In this document: in pieces, positions 47,043 to 56,319 of the stretch
Layout: every line of letters starts with the position of its first letter
Numbering within the stretch: the stretch's first letter is position 1
Source of the DNA: Phocaeicola barnesiae DSM 18169 = JCM 13652
GTDB taxonomy: Bacteria; Bacteroidota; Bacteroidia; Bacteroidales; Bacteroidaceae
NCBI RefSeq assembly: GCF_000374585.1
Contig: NZ_KB894649.1
Span: 124,001-188,000 of the forward strand
Length of the DNA: 64,000 nt
Reading direction: 5' to 3'
Notes under the pieces: generated by a model
What the model was told of the DNA's origin: nothing
Databases searched by the model: none
Seen by the model: the letters and a program-made list of their open reading frames with translations, nothing else
Position numbers and translations under genes: made by a program

Positions 47043-48188
47043 TTAAAGGTTAAGCAAAGATTTGATTTTATGGAAAATGTCCGTATTCTCATAGATACCG
47101 GTAAACAGTTCCGCACCCGGGCCGAAAGCATATACAGGAACCATCACACCCGAATGTCCGGTAGTAGAGAATTTACATTTGATTTCCCCTTTATCCTTAT
47201 CGCCATCGATAAGTGTAAGTCCACCTGTTTCATGGTCGGCAGTAACAACGACAAGGGTCTCACCGTCCTTGGCAGCCCACTCCAGAATCTTACCTACGGT
47301 ACGGTCGAAGTCATGAGTTTCCTGCATCAGGAGGTCCAAATCATTGAAATGTCCGTAATCATCCAACTGCGAACCTTCTATCATCATGAAGAAACCGTTC
47401 GGATTCTGGTTCAACAGCTCGATACCTTTCAAAGACGACTGAGCCAGACGGTCTCCTCTTTCAGCCGGCAACGGGGTATCTACCGAATCGGTCACCGCAA
47501 AGATTTTTCCAGACTTGAGATTCTTGCACTCCTCCCAACTACGGGCTACCTGATAACCTTTCTGTTCCAGTTCCTTGAAAATATTACGTCCGTCTTTTCT
47601 GTTCTCAAACTTCTTGGCTCCACCGCCCACTACATAGTCTGCTTCACAATTCACATAATCGGCAATGATTTCATCTTCATTATCGCGGTCAGTGTTATGG
47701 CAACAGAAATCGGCCGGAGTCGCATCCCACAAACGGCAGGTTACCGCCACACCGGCAGACATGCCTTTCTGTTTAGCCAGTTTGATCAAAGAAGGCTGAG
47801 GATTCCCGTTCACATCGACTCCAACTGAGTGATAATTGGTCTTCTGCCCAATCGCCATGGCCGTTCCTCCTGCCCCGGAATCAGTCACCAGTTTATTGGC
47901 GCAATAGGTCTTAGACAAACCGGTTACTTCACAATTTTCCAGATATAATTTCCCCCGATTGGCTGTCCATGCCGAATATACATGCATCAGACTCATTCCG
48001 TCTCCAATCATCAGAATCACGTTCTTCACCTTAGTACCTGTCGGTGGAACAATCTTTTCTACCGGATAAGGATTCTCCATGACATAAGTCTGCACTTTGT
48101 CTGTTCTACTGTTCTGCGCAACTCCATTTCCTACAATTGCCACTGACATGATGCAAGTGACAATCCATTTATTGATTCTCAAATTCAT
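47043..48188 (-). CDS. secreted alkaline phosphatase (PhoA superfamily)
   Basis: A 381-residue periplasmic phosphomonoesterase with a signal peptide (cleavage near GVAQ, residue 25). Metal ligands are visible in ILMIGDGMS (Asp63). The nucleophile is Ser104 in VTDSGAGGTAMA, and further ligands are in MMIEGSQLDDYGHFND, TADHETGGL and TGHSG. It is complete and should be active. Position inside a mannosidase PUL, 34 nt after the GH92 gene and 15 nt before the next glycosidase, suggests it dephosphorylates sugar or inositol phosphates freed during glycan breakdown rather than serving general phosphate scavenging. Confidence 0.9.
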   Translation of the reverse strand: MNLRINKWIVTCIMSVAIVGNGVAQNSRTDKVQTYVMENPYPVEKIVPPTGTKVKNVILMIGDGMSLMHVYSAWTANRGKLYLENCEVTGLSKTYCANKLVTDSGAGGTAMAIGQKTNYHSVGVDVNGNPQPSLIKLAKQKGMSAGVAVTCRLWDATPADFCCHNTDRDNEDEIIADYVNCEADYVVGGGAKKFENRKDGRNIFKELEQKGYQVARSWEECKNLKSGKIFAVTDSVDTPLPAERGDRLAQSSLKGIELLNQNPNGFFMMIEGSQLDDYGHFNDLDLLMQETHDFDRTVGKILEWAAKDGETLVVVTADHETGGLTLIDGDKDKGEIKCKFSTTGHSGVMVPVYAFGPGAELFTGIYENTDIFHKIKSLLNL

Positions 48189-48222
48189 AGTTTGACGTAT
48201 TTAATAATATAAATTATTTCAT

Positions 48223-51153
48223 TCATTTTATAAAAAGGACATCAGCCGGAATAGTCTCCATCTGCCGGGCATCAGGAGTCATCCATTCCCAGCCTAATTC
48301 TTCGCCCTCATAATCTTCAAAATACAGCAATCTGTAAGCATGCAACCCTTTTTTCAGGGCTATCTTACCTGAAGCGCTGATGGCAGCATGCGAACCGTCG
48401 TTATCCACAACCTTTGTATCGCCGATGTAGAGAACACTACCGTCATCCGATTTCGTCGCAAAAGTATATACGCCGTCTTCGGGGACATTGATTAAACCTT
48501 CAAAGATGTAGCCGAAATGGTCTGCTTGTGGGGCTTCCTTAATAGAAGGCTCTTTCATAATCCCCTTGCCGACCGGTCTGCTTTTTTTCAAGTCATTGAC
48601 GGTCTGATAATATCCCTCAAAATAGGTATAAGATGTTCCATTTTCAGAAGCGGTCTTTGTCAGCGCTGGCTCCAATACGGCTTTGGTAGCTTCAATCGTA
48701 AAAATCCGACTAGGAACATAACCAGCCTTAAACGCTCTGGTCTTGATGGTAGTGGTCTTGTCGATGGACAAAGTTCCTTTATACAGCTGTGAATTTTCTG
48801 TCGGCTCACTTCCATCCAACGTATAATAAATGCGGGCCCCTGTTGTGGCAGAACCTAAATTCACGTCTACATGTTCCATGAACAGGTTCAGGTCTCTGTC
48901 TACGTATGGCATAGCCACTACAGATTCTTTGGTATACGAATACGGGAAAGCATCCACTCCCGTTCCTCTCTTGAGGTTAGGCTTATCAGTCAGAACAAAC
49001 TCCAGTACACCACCCTCCATCAGCTGATTGTAGGTCACGTAATTTTTATCGATTACCTGCCCGTTCAGTCTGACTTCATCAACATAAACCTTCTTCAAAC
49101 TGCCTTCAGCTTTAATCAGAAGTTGCTTACCGTTGGCCAACAAAAGCTTCACTTCATCAAACAATGGAGTCGTAAGTACAAATTCGTTGCTGCCCGGACA
49201 TACCGGATAAAAGCCCATGGCCGACAAGATATACCAGGCAGACATCTGTCCACAATCTTCGTTACCGATAATACCCTCCGGAGTCGGAGCATACATTTCA
49301 TCCAGCAGTCTCCGGGTCATGGCCTGTGTCAGCCACGGTTTTCCGATGTAGTTATATAAATAAGCCATGTGATGACTGGGCTCATTACCGTGCGCATACT
49401 GTCCAATCAGTCCTGTAATGTCCGACAGCTCACCATCCATTTCTGAACTTACGACAAACAAGGAGTCCAGACTGGCTCCGAAGGCTTCCACCCCACCGAA
49501 CTGCTGAATCATCCCGTTGATATCATGAGGCACAAAGAACCTGTATTGCCAGGCAGTCGCCTCCGTATAGTCCCGACCCACTTCATAGGGATTGAAATGC
49601 TCCATCCAGTTTCCATCCATGCGTTTTCCCCTGAAAAATTTGGTCAGTCCGTCGAATACATTGATGTAATTCTGGGAACGGGCGATATAAGTTTCATAAA
49701 TCTCTTTCTTTCCCATTGCCTTAGCCATTTGGGCAATGCACCAATCATCGTACGCAAATTCCAGCAGACAAGATACAGATTCCTTCTTGATATTGGCCGG
49801 TATGAATCCGTACTTGATGTAATAATCTGCTCCCTTCTTATTAATTTCCGACGATTTCACCATGGCAGCCAATGCCTTTTCCGCATCGAATCCTCTGATT
49901 CCTTTCAAATAAGCATCGGCTATGATAGAAGCAGAATGATAACCAATCATCGTATTGGTCTCACCGGCCGAAAGCGGCCATAATGGTAATTCTCCCGAAG
50001 CATCATACATCCTGATAAACGAATTCACCATGTCATTCACCAACACCGTATCCGTAAGCGTCATCAATGGATGCCACCCCCGAAACGTATCCCAGGTAGA
50101 GAAAGTAGAAAACATCTTCCTGCCTTCTGCCACCTTTCCGATTGTCATATCATGGCGCCTGTACTCACCATTGACATCATTCACCTGATTCGGTACTACC
50201 ATTGCATGATACCAGGCCGTATAGAAATTCTTCCGCTGTTCCTCGGTTCCACCTTTTACCTCAACTACAGCCAAAGCCTTCTTCCAGGTATTTTCGGCGT
50301 TACTCCTTACTGTTTCAAAGTCGAACGCTGGAATTTCCTTTTCCAGGTTCTCCCTGGCATTTGCTTCACTCACAATCGAAATGCCGACCTTCGCCAAAAC
50401 AGTTTTCTTTTCCCCGAACGAAGCAACAGCCAACAGATGAGTTCCTGCAACAGAATCATTCTGACTGACCGGTTCTCCCTCTTTTATCAATTGAAGTTGC
50501 TGGATAGGTTCCGAAAATCTGACCGTAAAGAATACATATTGATTATCCACCCATCCACGGGTTCTCCGCATACCAGAAATTTCATTCCCACCGGTTCTCT
50601 TGATTTGCGCTTCGTATATGAATTCATTATCCAGCAAATGAGCCAAATCGACGATGACAGATGACTGATTCCCCGAATGGAACGTATACCGATGTATACC
50701 CGCATGGGCAGTAGCCGACAGTTCGGCCTTTATATCTTCATCCTCCAGGTATACCGCATAATATCCAGGCCTTGCCGTTTCATTCTGATGCGAAAACACA
50801 GCCGGTGAATAAACAGGTTGACTCTTATCTCCTAGCGCAACAGGACGGCTCGTAGGCCGAAGTAAAACATCGCCCAAATCAATGCATCCGGTACCGCTCA
50901 AATGTGTATGAGAAAATCCGAACAAGGTAGAATCGGAATAATGATATCCGGAACAAGCATCCCAGTTTCCCTTTCTGGTGTCCGGACTTAGCTGTACAGA
51001 GCCAAACGGAAGTGTTGCTCCAGGATAAGTATGCCCGTGAAACCCTGTCCCGACAAACGGGTCTGCATAATCTATAGCAGTAGTCTTATTGCCAGCCACT
51101 GTACATGCGCTCAATACACATAAACAGGCAGCAAGAAATACAGGTGTCTTCAT
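48223..51153 (-). CDS. GH92 alpha-mannosidase lipoprotein with added C-terminal modules
   Basis: A 976-residue lipoprotein (lipobox LSAC, Cys17). Residues 25-730 are GH92: DPFVGTGFHGHTYPGATLPFG, SGYHYSDSTLFGFSHTHLSG, STWDTFRGWHPLM, GNEPSHHMAYLY (589-600) and NEDCGQMSAW (631-640). GH92 enzymes are Ca-dependent inverting exo-alpha-mannosidases, often alpha-1,2 or 1,3-specific. Two modules follow: a chitobiase-type Ig-like segment (about 760-822, TGARIYYTLDGSEPT) and a PA14-like segment (about 840-970, GVYTFATKSDDGSVLYIGD). These are uncommon on GH92 and may bind sugar. The gene begins 133 nt after susD, beyond a terminator hairpin. Confidence 0.93.
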   Translation of the reverse strand: MKTPVFLAACLCVLSACTVAGNKTTAIDYADPFVGTGFHGHTYPGATLPFGSVQLSPDTRKGNWDACSGYHYSDSTLFGFSHTHLSGTGCIDLGDVLLRPTSRPVALGDKSQPVYSPAVFSHQNETARPGYYAVYLEDEDIKAELSATAHAGIHRYTFHSGNQSSVIVDLAHLLDNEFIYEAQIKRTGGNEISGMRRTRGWVDNQYVFFTVRFSEPIQQLQLIKEGEPVSQNDSVAGTHLLAVASFGEKKTVLAKVGISIVSEANARENLEKEIPAFDFETVRSNAENTWKKALAVVEVKGGTEEQRKNFYTAWYHAMVVPNQVNDVNGEYRRHDMTIGKVAEGRKMFSTFSTWDTFRGWHPLMTLTDTVLVNDMVNSFIRMYDASGELPLWPLSAGETNTMIGYHSASIIADAYLKGIRGFDAEKALAAMVKSSEINKKGADYYIKYGFIPANIKKESVSCLLEFAYDDWCIAQMAKAMGKKEIYETYIARSQNYINVFDGLTKFFRGKRMDGNWMEHFNPYEVGRDYTEATAWQYRFFVPHDINGMIQQFGGVEAFGASLDSLFVVSSEMDGELSDITGLIGQYAHGNEPSHHMAYLYNYIGKPWLTQAMTRRLLDEMYAPTPEGIIGNEDCGQMSAWYILSAMGFYPVCPGSNEFVLTTPLFDEVKLLLANGKQLLIKAEGSLKKVYVDEVRLNGQVIDKNYVTYNQLMEGGVLEFVLTDKPNLKRGTGVDAFPYSYTKESVVAMPYVDRDLNLFMEHVDVNLGSATTGARIYYTLDGSEPTENSQLYKGTLSIDKTTTIKTRAFKAGYVPSRIFTIEATKAVLEPALTKTASENGTSYTYFEGYYQTVNDLKKSRPVGKGIMKEPSIKEAPQADHFGYIFEGLINVPEDGVYTFATKSDDGSVLYIGDTKVVDNDGSHAAISASGKIALKKGLHAYRLLYFEDYEGEELGWEWMTPDARQMETIPADVLFIK

Positions 51154-51195
51154 AATAAAAAGATAGTGTAAGATGATTTTAAAGCACGCTATATT

Positions 51196-51255
51196 AAAAA
51201 AATGTCATTCCCAATTCCTGGATATTTCTAGAAACACCCTGAATTAGGAATGACA
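51196..51255 (-). terminator. intrinsic terminator between susD and GH92 gene
   Basis: On the minus strand a 15-bp stem (51255-51241 with 51217-51203, one G-U pair) encloses a 23-nt loop and is followed directly by seven T residues (51202-51196). It has full intrinsic terminator form, yet lies inside the PUL and 42 nt before the GH92 ATG. Confidence 0.85.
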
Positions 51256-51286
51256 AATATAAGAATTTATGAAGGAACATGAACTA

Positions 51287-52924
51287 TCAATAGCCCTTAT
51301 TTTGTTTCAGCTTACCGTTTGATTTCGTAATCTGGTTAGACGGATAAGGGAATACCATCATGTAATCTTCGTAAGTTTTCTTTTCCTTATAATCTTCATA
51401 ATCACCGATAGTGAAAGTAGATTCAGGATTAGAACGGTCCTCATAAATACGTACACGCGGATGAGCATTCAACTCTTTAGCTGCAAGTTCCTTGATTTCC
51501 GCATTGCTGGAACGATGCCAGCGCTTCAAATCGAACAGATGGTCCGTATACTCAAAGGCCAATTCACAACGACGTTCATGATACAGGTCCTTCATGGTAG
51601 GAGTTCCTTCCAACGGCTGCAGATTGGAACGGACACGGATTCTGTTCAAATCAGCTTTAGCTAATTCCGGCTTACCTGTCATCAGATAGGCTTCGGCCCG
51701 GAACAGCAACATTTCCGCAAAACGAATCAACGGGAAATTGATACGTGCCGTAGGCCAGTCACCGTTTGTATTGACATAACCTTCATTGGTAGCATCTTTA
51801 TGCTTGAACGGGTCCATGTATTTATTAATCTGGAAACCTGCTTCCAAATCTGAGACAGAAAAGAAGCGACGTTTTTCACCGAAGAATTCAAACTCCTGAT
51901 TGTATTCCAGAATGGAACGTACCAGACGGTCGTTACCGGCTCCATCTTTGGCCATCTCTTCATAGATGTCATAAGACGGTTTGAGCTGTCCCCAACCGTT
52001 ATAGATACCCCAACCTTTGTTTTCGAGAACAATACCCGGGAACTCTACACCACCTCCGGTAGAACCTCCGGTAGAAGGAATGGACCAGATATATTCGGCG
52101 TTCCAGAAATCAGCAAAATCAGAAGAGAAGATTTCGGCAAAAGTCGGAGCCAAATCACGTCCATACGTATTCTCCAGCTCATTCACCATGGCAATGACAT
52201 CATTCCATTTACCTTCATCCCAGGTAGCCCAATATGCATAGACTTTCGCCTTATAGGCTACAGCTGCAGCTTGGTGCGCTCTACCTTTATCATCATCCGA
52301 ATACTCTTCGAATTTAGGGAGGTATGAGATAGCCTGATCCATATCGTCAATGATAGCCTGATAGTTATCGGTTACAGAAGCCAACTGTGGAGGTATTGAA
52401 TTGTCATAATCTCCTTCAAAGTCTTCATATCGCACAAATGGAACTCCTTGTTCGTCTGTTCCATAACGATAAGCTATCCAGAAATGAGCCATACCTCTCA
52501 TAAAATATGCTTCTCCCAAGCTTCTGGTTTCCACATCGGTCAGCTGAGTCGTTTTCTTCTTGTTCAACAACTGCTTGATAATCCAGTTGGAACGCGACAT
52601 GTTCTGATAGAACATATTGAACGTATCGCTAATCGGACTTTCATCACCGGTATAGGCGAAAGTGGCCAATGTATTGTATCCTCTGGTACGTCCCCAAACG
52701 ATGTCACAGGCAGCACCCTGTTCCCAGAATAATTCACGTCCGAATCCGGTCTCCTGATGTATAGGAGCATAAAGACCGTCGATGGCATCGATTGCCTGCT
52801 GGTCATTGGTAAAATAAGCATTGGTAGTAGGATTTCCCTCAGACTGTACATCCAGGAAATCACTGCACGAACTGAGAACAAGTCCGGATAATGCGATTAT
52901 TGATATATATTTTTTCATATTCAT
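51287..52924 (-). CDS. SusD/RagB-family glycan-binding lipoprotein
   Basis: A 545-residue surface lipoprotein (lipobox LVLSSC, Cys20; mature start SDFLDVQSEG). SusD family features include the N-terminal DNAYFTNDQQAIDAIDGLYAP-like helix, TPR-type helices (MRGMAHFWIAYRYG), LLFRAEAYLMTGKPELAKADLNRIRVR and the C-terminal ERRCELAFEYTDHLFDLKRW. It forms the lid over its SusC partner and helps capture oligosaccharide at the cell surface. It lies 14 nt after susC. Ligand specificity cannot be read; the neighbouring mannosidases suggest mannose-containing glycans. Confidence 0.95.
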   Translation of the reverse strand: MNMKKYISIIALSGLVLSSCSDFLDVQSEGNPTTNAYFTNDQQAIDAIDGLYAPIHQETGFGRELFWEQGAACDIVWGRTRGYNTLATFAYTGDESPISDTFNMFYQNMSRSNWIIKQLLNKKKTTQLTDVETRSLGEAYFMRGMAHFWIAYRYGTDEQGVPFVRYEDFEGDYDNSIPPQLASVTDNYQAIIDDMDQAISYLPKFEEYSDDDKGRAHQAAAVAYKAKVYAYWATWDEGKWNDVIAMVNELENTYGRDLAPTFAEIFSSDFADFWNAEYIWSIPSTGGSTGGGVEFPGIVLENKGWGIYNGWGQLKPSYDIYEEMAKDGAGNDRLVRSILEYNQEFEFFGEKRRFFSVSDLEAGFQINKYMDPFKHKDATNEGYVNTNGDWPTARINFPLIRFAEMLLFRAEAYLMTGKPELAKADLNRIRVRSNLQPLEGTPTMKDLYHERRCELAFEYTDHLFDLKRWHRSSNAEIKELAAKELNAHPRVRIYEDRSNPESTFTIGDYEDYKEKKTYEDYMMVFPYPSNQITKSNGKLKQNKGY

Positions 52925-52938
52925 CTACTGTTATTGTT

Positions 52939-55900
52939 TTAATAAGTCAATTTAAATCCTACAGACAACACTCTGGATACCGGATATTTCATGGCATCGT
53001 ATCCACCACATTCCGGGTCAATTCCGGAGTAACTGGTTATCGTAAACAGATTTTCACCGCTGAAATATACAGACATCCGGCTATTTCTTTCCTTCAAGTG
53101 TGAAATCTTACGCAAGATATCCGTCAAGTCGTATGAAACTGTAAGATTCTTGAGACGGAGGTATGAAGCGTCTTCCAGATACCAGTCTGACGGTGTACTG
53201 AAGTTACCGTTCGGGTCATTCTTCGACAATCGAGGGATATCGGAAGAAGTATTTGTCGGGCTCCATGCATTCAGAATTTCACTATCACGGTTGAAGTTTC
53301 CTTCCACATCACTCAGAGTCATGTATTTCGCTACGTTCAGAGCCTGCGCGCCACCTACTCCCTGGAACATGGCACTGACAGAAAGTTTCTTGTAAGTAAA
53401 ACCACCTGTCAAGGCAAAGGTAGTCTTAGGAGTCGCACTTCCACAATACTGACGGTCCAGATCATCAATGGTCCCATCACCGTTGAAGTCAACAAACTTC
53501 AGGTCGCCGGCTTTAGCCTCAGGCTGTATACGGTTACCGTTCTTATCAACATAAGCTGCAGCTTCTGCATCGCTTTGGAAAATACCATCGGTTCTGATCA
53601 AGTAATAAGAATTCAAAGGTTCACCCTCTGCTGTCTGGTACATATAAGGCAAGTTACGGAAACTACCGTCACCGGTCCATACTCCCGGATTACCGTCTTC
53701 ATCTTTTACACCGATGTCAGACACCCAGTTCTTCAGGTAAGAAAAGTTTGCCGACAAGAAATAAGAGAAATTCTTGTTTACCTGGTCATTCCAGCTCACT
53801 TGCGCTTCAAAACCACGGTTTCTTACTTCACCTTGATTCACAAGCATCGCATCTACACCGATGGTACTCGGCCAGTCCATGGTCTGTGTCTGAATCAGGT
53901 TGAATGTACGTTTGTCGAAATAGTCCAATTGGATAGACAAGCGTTCTTTGAACATTTCGATATCCAAACCTATATCGGTCTGTTCGGACGTTTCCCAGGT
54001 CAGGTTCGGATTCACGGCAGTCTGGTAATATACAAAGTTATTCCAAAGTTTATTGGACATTACGCCATACTGTGCCTGTTCTGTCCAGAACGTAGTACCC
54101 AGCAACGGTGAGCTGTAGTTATAGTTGATAGATCCCAGATTACCTACACGTCCCCATGATGCACGGATTTTCAGCAAGCTGATCAAATCACTCTTGTGGA
54201 AGAATTTTTCATTAGAAATTTTCCATGCGGCTGTAGCAGCAGGGAAATCACCGTAATTATTTGCCTTCGGCAGACGTCCGGCATAATCCCGTCTCCAAGA
54301 TGCTGTAACAAAATAACGGTCATCGTATGAGTAGGCAGCACGGGCTATCAATGACACATTCGCATCAGGACCGGTCATGTAATCGGTAGCAGAAAGAGAA
54401 CCGGCATAAGCCAAGTATTGCAGATAGGCACTTTCATCCTGGAAGTCTTTACCTACCACTTCAAATCCTCTGGTCGCCAGATGGTCGGCAGTCGTAGAGA
54501 ACAATCCACCGATGGTATGTTTTCCAAAGGTATTATCATAAGTCAACGTATTTTCAGTTTTCCAACTGTCACTTCGATAAGCGCTCTCTGTAAGTGAATT
54601 GGACAAATCAGGTTTACCTACTTCATCACGGATAGGGCTGAAAAGCTTGTAATTGTTGTTCTTCAGGTTGTAAGTAAAACGGCTGATGAATTTAAGGCCA
54701 GGAATGACATTAGCAATTTCCAGACTGCTGGTTGACCAGATATCACTGGTCCGGTTGAAAATGTTATTTGCCTCCAGGGTACGCACCGGATTTACGGCAT
54801 CACCATGAATATCCGCGAAATTTGACCCATATTGTGCTATGTACGCCGGATCTTCAGTTGTTGTACCTCCGTAGGTACCGTCTAACGGATTGTATACCGT
54901 AGCACTGGCCGGCATATAAATAGCCGAAAGAATGGCTCCAGTATAAGCACTTTCTGTATCGCTGGTCTGACTTTCTGTATTCTTCCATACAAAATCCTCA
55001 CTGACAGTCACCCATTTATTCAGTTTGAATTTACCGTTATAACGCAGAGACAGATTTTTATTGAAAGTATTGATAAGGGTACCTTCATCATTATCGTATG
55101 CAAAGGAAACTCTGTTCGAGAAATTCTCTGTACCGACATTGAATGCCACATTGTGTCTTTGATACAAAGCTGTGCGGAAAATCTCATCCATCCAGTCGGT
55201 ACGGGTAGTGGCAATCCAAGGGTTCTTGGTTACATCCCATCCCTGTGGAAGTGTAAAACCGGCGTTCGCATACGAAAGTTTACGCATTTCTATCTCCTGT
55301 TCAGCATTCAAAGGTACCGGAAGATTGGTAGCCTGACGTATACCGAAGGTTGCATCATAACTTACAGACGGAGCACCCTCCTTCGCTTTCTTGGTAGTAA
55401 CCAGAATAACACCACCGGCACCAGACTGAGCTCCATAAATAGCTGCCGAAGCCGCATCTTTCAATACGGTAATTGATTCAATATCGTTCATGGAAGCGAT
55501 AGGAGCACCGGGCACCCCATCAACTACCCACAATACATTATCGCCATTCTGAGAACCTTGGCCACGGATAACAATAGAAGGAGCTGAAGTCGGATCACCA
55601 CCATTTGCCTGAACCGTTACACCGGCCAATTGACCTTGCAACATACTTTCTGTTGAGCTGACCGGACGTGTCGTCAGTTCTTCCGTATTACTCAATACAC
55701 CTACAGAAGCAGACAAGTCTTGTTTACGGGCATTCGCACCGTATCCCAGTACAACAACTTCATCCAATACTTCGGTATCCTCTTCCAGTACAACAGTCAA
55801 ATCTGTTCCTGATGGAGTAATCTCCTGGCTTGTATAGCCGATATACGATACAACCAACTTTTCATTCTTAGCTACATCAATGGAAAACTCTCCGTCGATA

Positions 55901-56109
55901 TTGGTAATTGTACCGCGTGTCGTGCCCTTTACAACAATAGATGCACCGATAACAGCATCTCCGTTTTTGTCTATGACCCGACCACGAATGGTCTTGTTCT
56001 GTGCAATCGAATAGTTCGAGCTTAAACCAACAGAATTTTCTCCTGCAGTAGCTGATAAGGAAAGGCATACAGATGCAAGTCCTAGTAAACTCACAAATCT
56101 TTTCTTCAT
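52939..56109 (-). CDS. SusC/RagA-family TonB-linked outer membrane transporter
   Basis: A 1056-residue TonB-dependent transporter. A signal peptide ends near SATAGE (about residue 23). Residues about 40-115 form the carboxypeptidase D regulatory-like domain (IRGRVIDKNGDAVIGASIVVKG), then a TonB box region (EVLDEVVVLGYG) and the plug (about 130-250, VLWVVDGVPGAPIASMNDIE). A 22-strand barrel follows, ending at VLSVGFKLTY. It imports oligosaccharides captured by SusD. A promoter box lies upstream, so susC can be transcribed separately from the phosphoesterase gene in front of it. Confidence 0.95.
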   Translation of the reverse strand: MKKRFVSLLGLASVCLSLSATAGENSVGLSSNYSIAQNKTIRGRVIDKNGDAVIGASIVVKGTTRGTITNIDGEFSIDVAKNEKLVVSYIGYTSQEITPSGTDLTVVLEEDTEVLDEVVVLGYGANARKQDLSASVGVLSNTEELTTRPVSSTESMLQGQLAGVTVQANGGDPTSAPSIVIRGQGSQNGDNVLWVVDGVPGAPIASMNDIESITVLKDAASAAIYGAQSGAGGVILVTTKKAKEGAPSVSYDATFGIRQATNLPVPLNAEQEIEMRKLSYANAGFTLPQGWDVTKNPWIATTRTDWMDEIFRTALYQRHNVAFNVGTENFSNRVSFAYDNDEGTLINTFNKNLSLRYNGKFKLNKWVTVSEDFVWKNTESQTSDTESAYTGAILSAIYMPASATVYNPLDGTYGGTTTEDPAYIAQYGSNFADIHGDAVNPVRTLEANNIFNRTSDIWSTSSLEIANVIPGLKFISRFTYNLKNNNYKLFSPIRDEVGKPDLSNSLTESAYRSDSWKTENTLTYDNTFGKHTIGGLFSTTADHLATRGFEVVGKDFQDESAYLQYLAYAGSLSATDYMTGPDANVSLIARAAYSYDDRYFVTASWRRDYAGRLPKANNYGDFPAATAAWKISNEKFFHKSDLISLLKIRASWGRVGNLGSINYNYSSPLLGTTFWTEQAQYGVMSNKLWNNFVYYQTAVNPNLTWETSEQTDIGLDIEMFKERLSIQLDYFDKRTFNLIQTQTMDWPSTIGVDAMLVNQGEVRNRGFEAQVSWNDQVNKNFSYFLSANFSYLKNWVSDIGVKDEDGNPGVWTGDGSFRNLPYMYQTAEGEPLNSYYLIRTDGIFQSDAEAAAYVDKNGNRIQPEAKAGDLKFVDFNGDGTIDDLDRQYCGSATPKTTFALTGGFTYKKLSVSAMFQGVGGAQALNVAKYMTLSDVEGNFNRDSEILNAWSPTNTSSDIPRLSKNDPNGNFSTPSDWYLEDASYLRLKNLTVSYDLTDILRKISHLKERNSRMSVYFSGENLFTITSYSGIDPECGGYDAMKYPVSRVLSVGFKLTY

Positions 56110-56171
56110 CTTATGTATATTAAAATGTTAGCATTGACTTAACAAATATTCAGGACCGTAAATGATCCTTG

Positions 56172-56179
56172 CAAATTTA
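56172..56179 (-). promoter_or_regulatory. -7 box TAAATTTG for susCD
   Basis: Minus-strand TAAATTTG fits the consensus and gives a leader of about 59 nt before susC. No TTTG at -33, which fits an activator-dependent promoter. Confidence 0.6.
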
Positions 56180-56319
56180 AAAAATGCTTTCAGAAATCAG
56201 ATATCTTTAAAAGAACAAATCCTATCATAATAGCTTGTTTTATGGTAAAAACGATGGATTAAGCGCCATCTTATTACAACAGTATTTCAAGAACCCTCTA
56301 CTTTCAAATTGTATCAATC

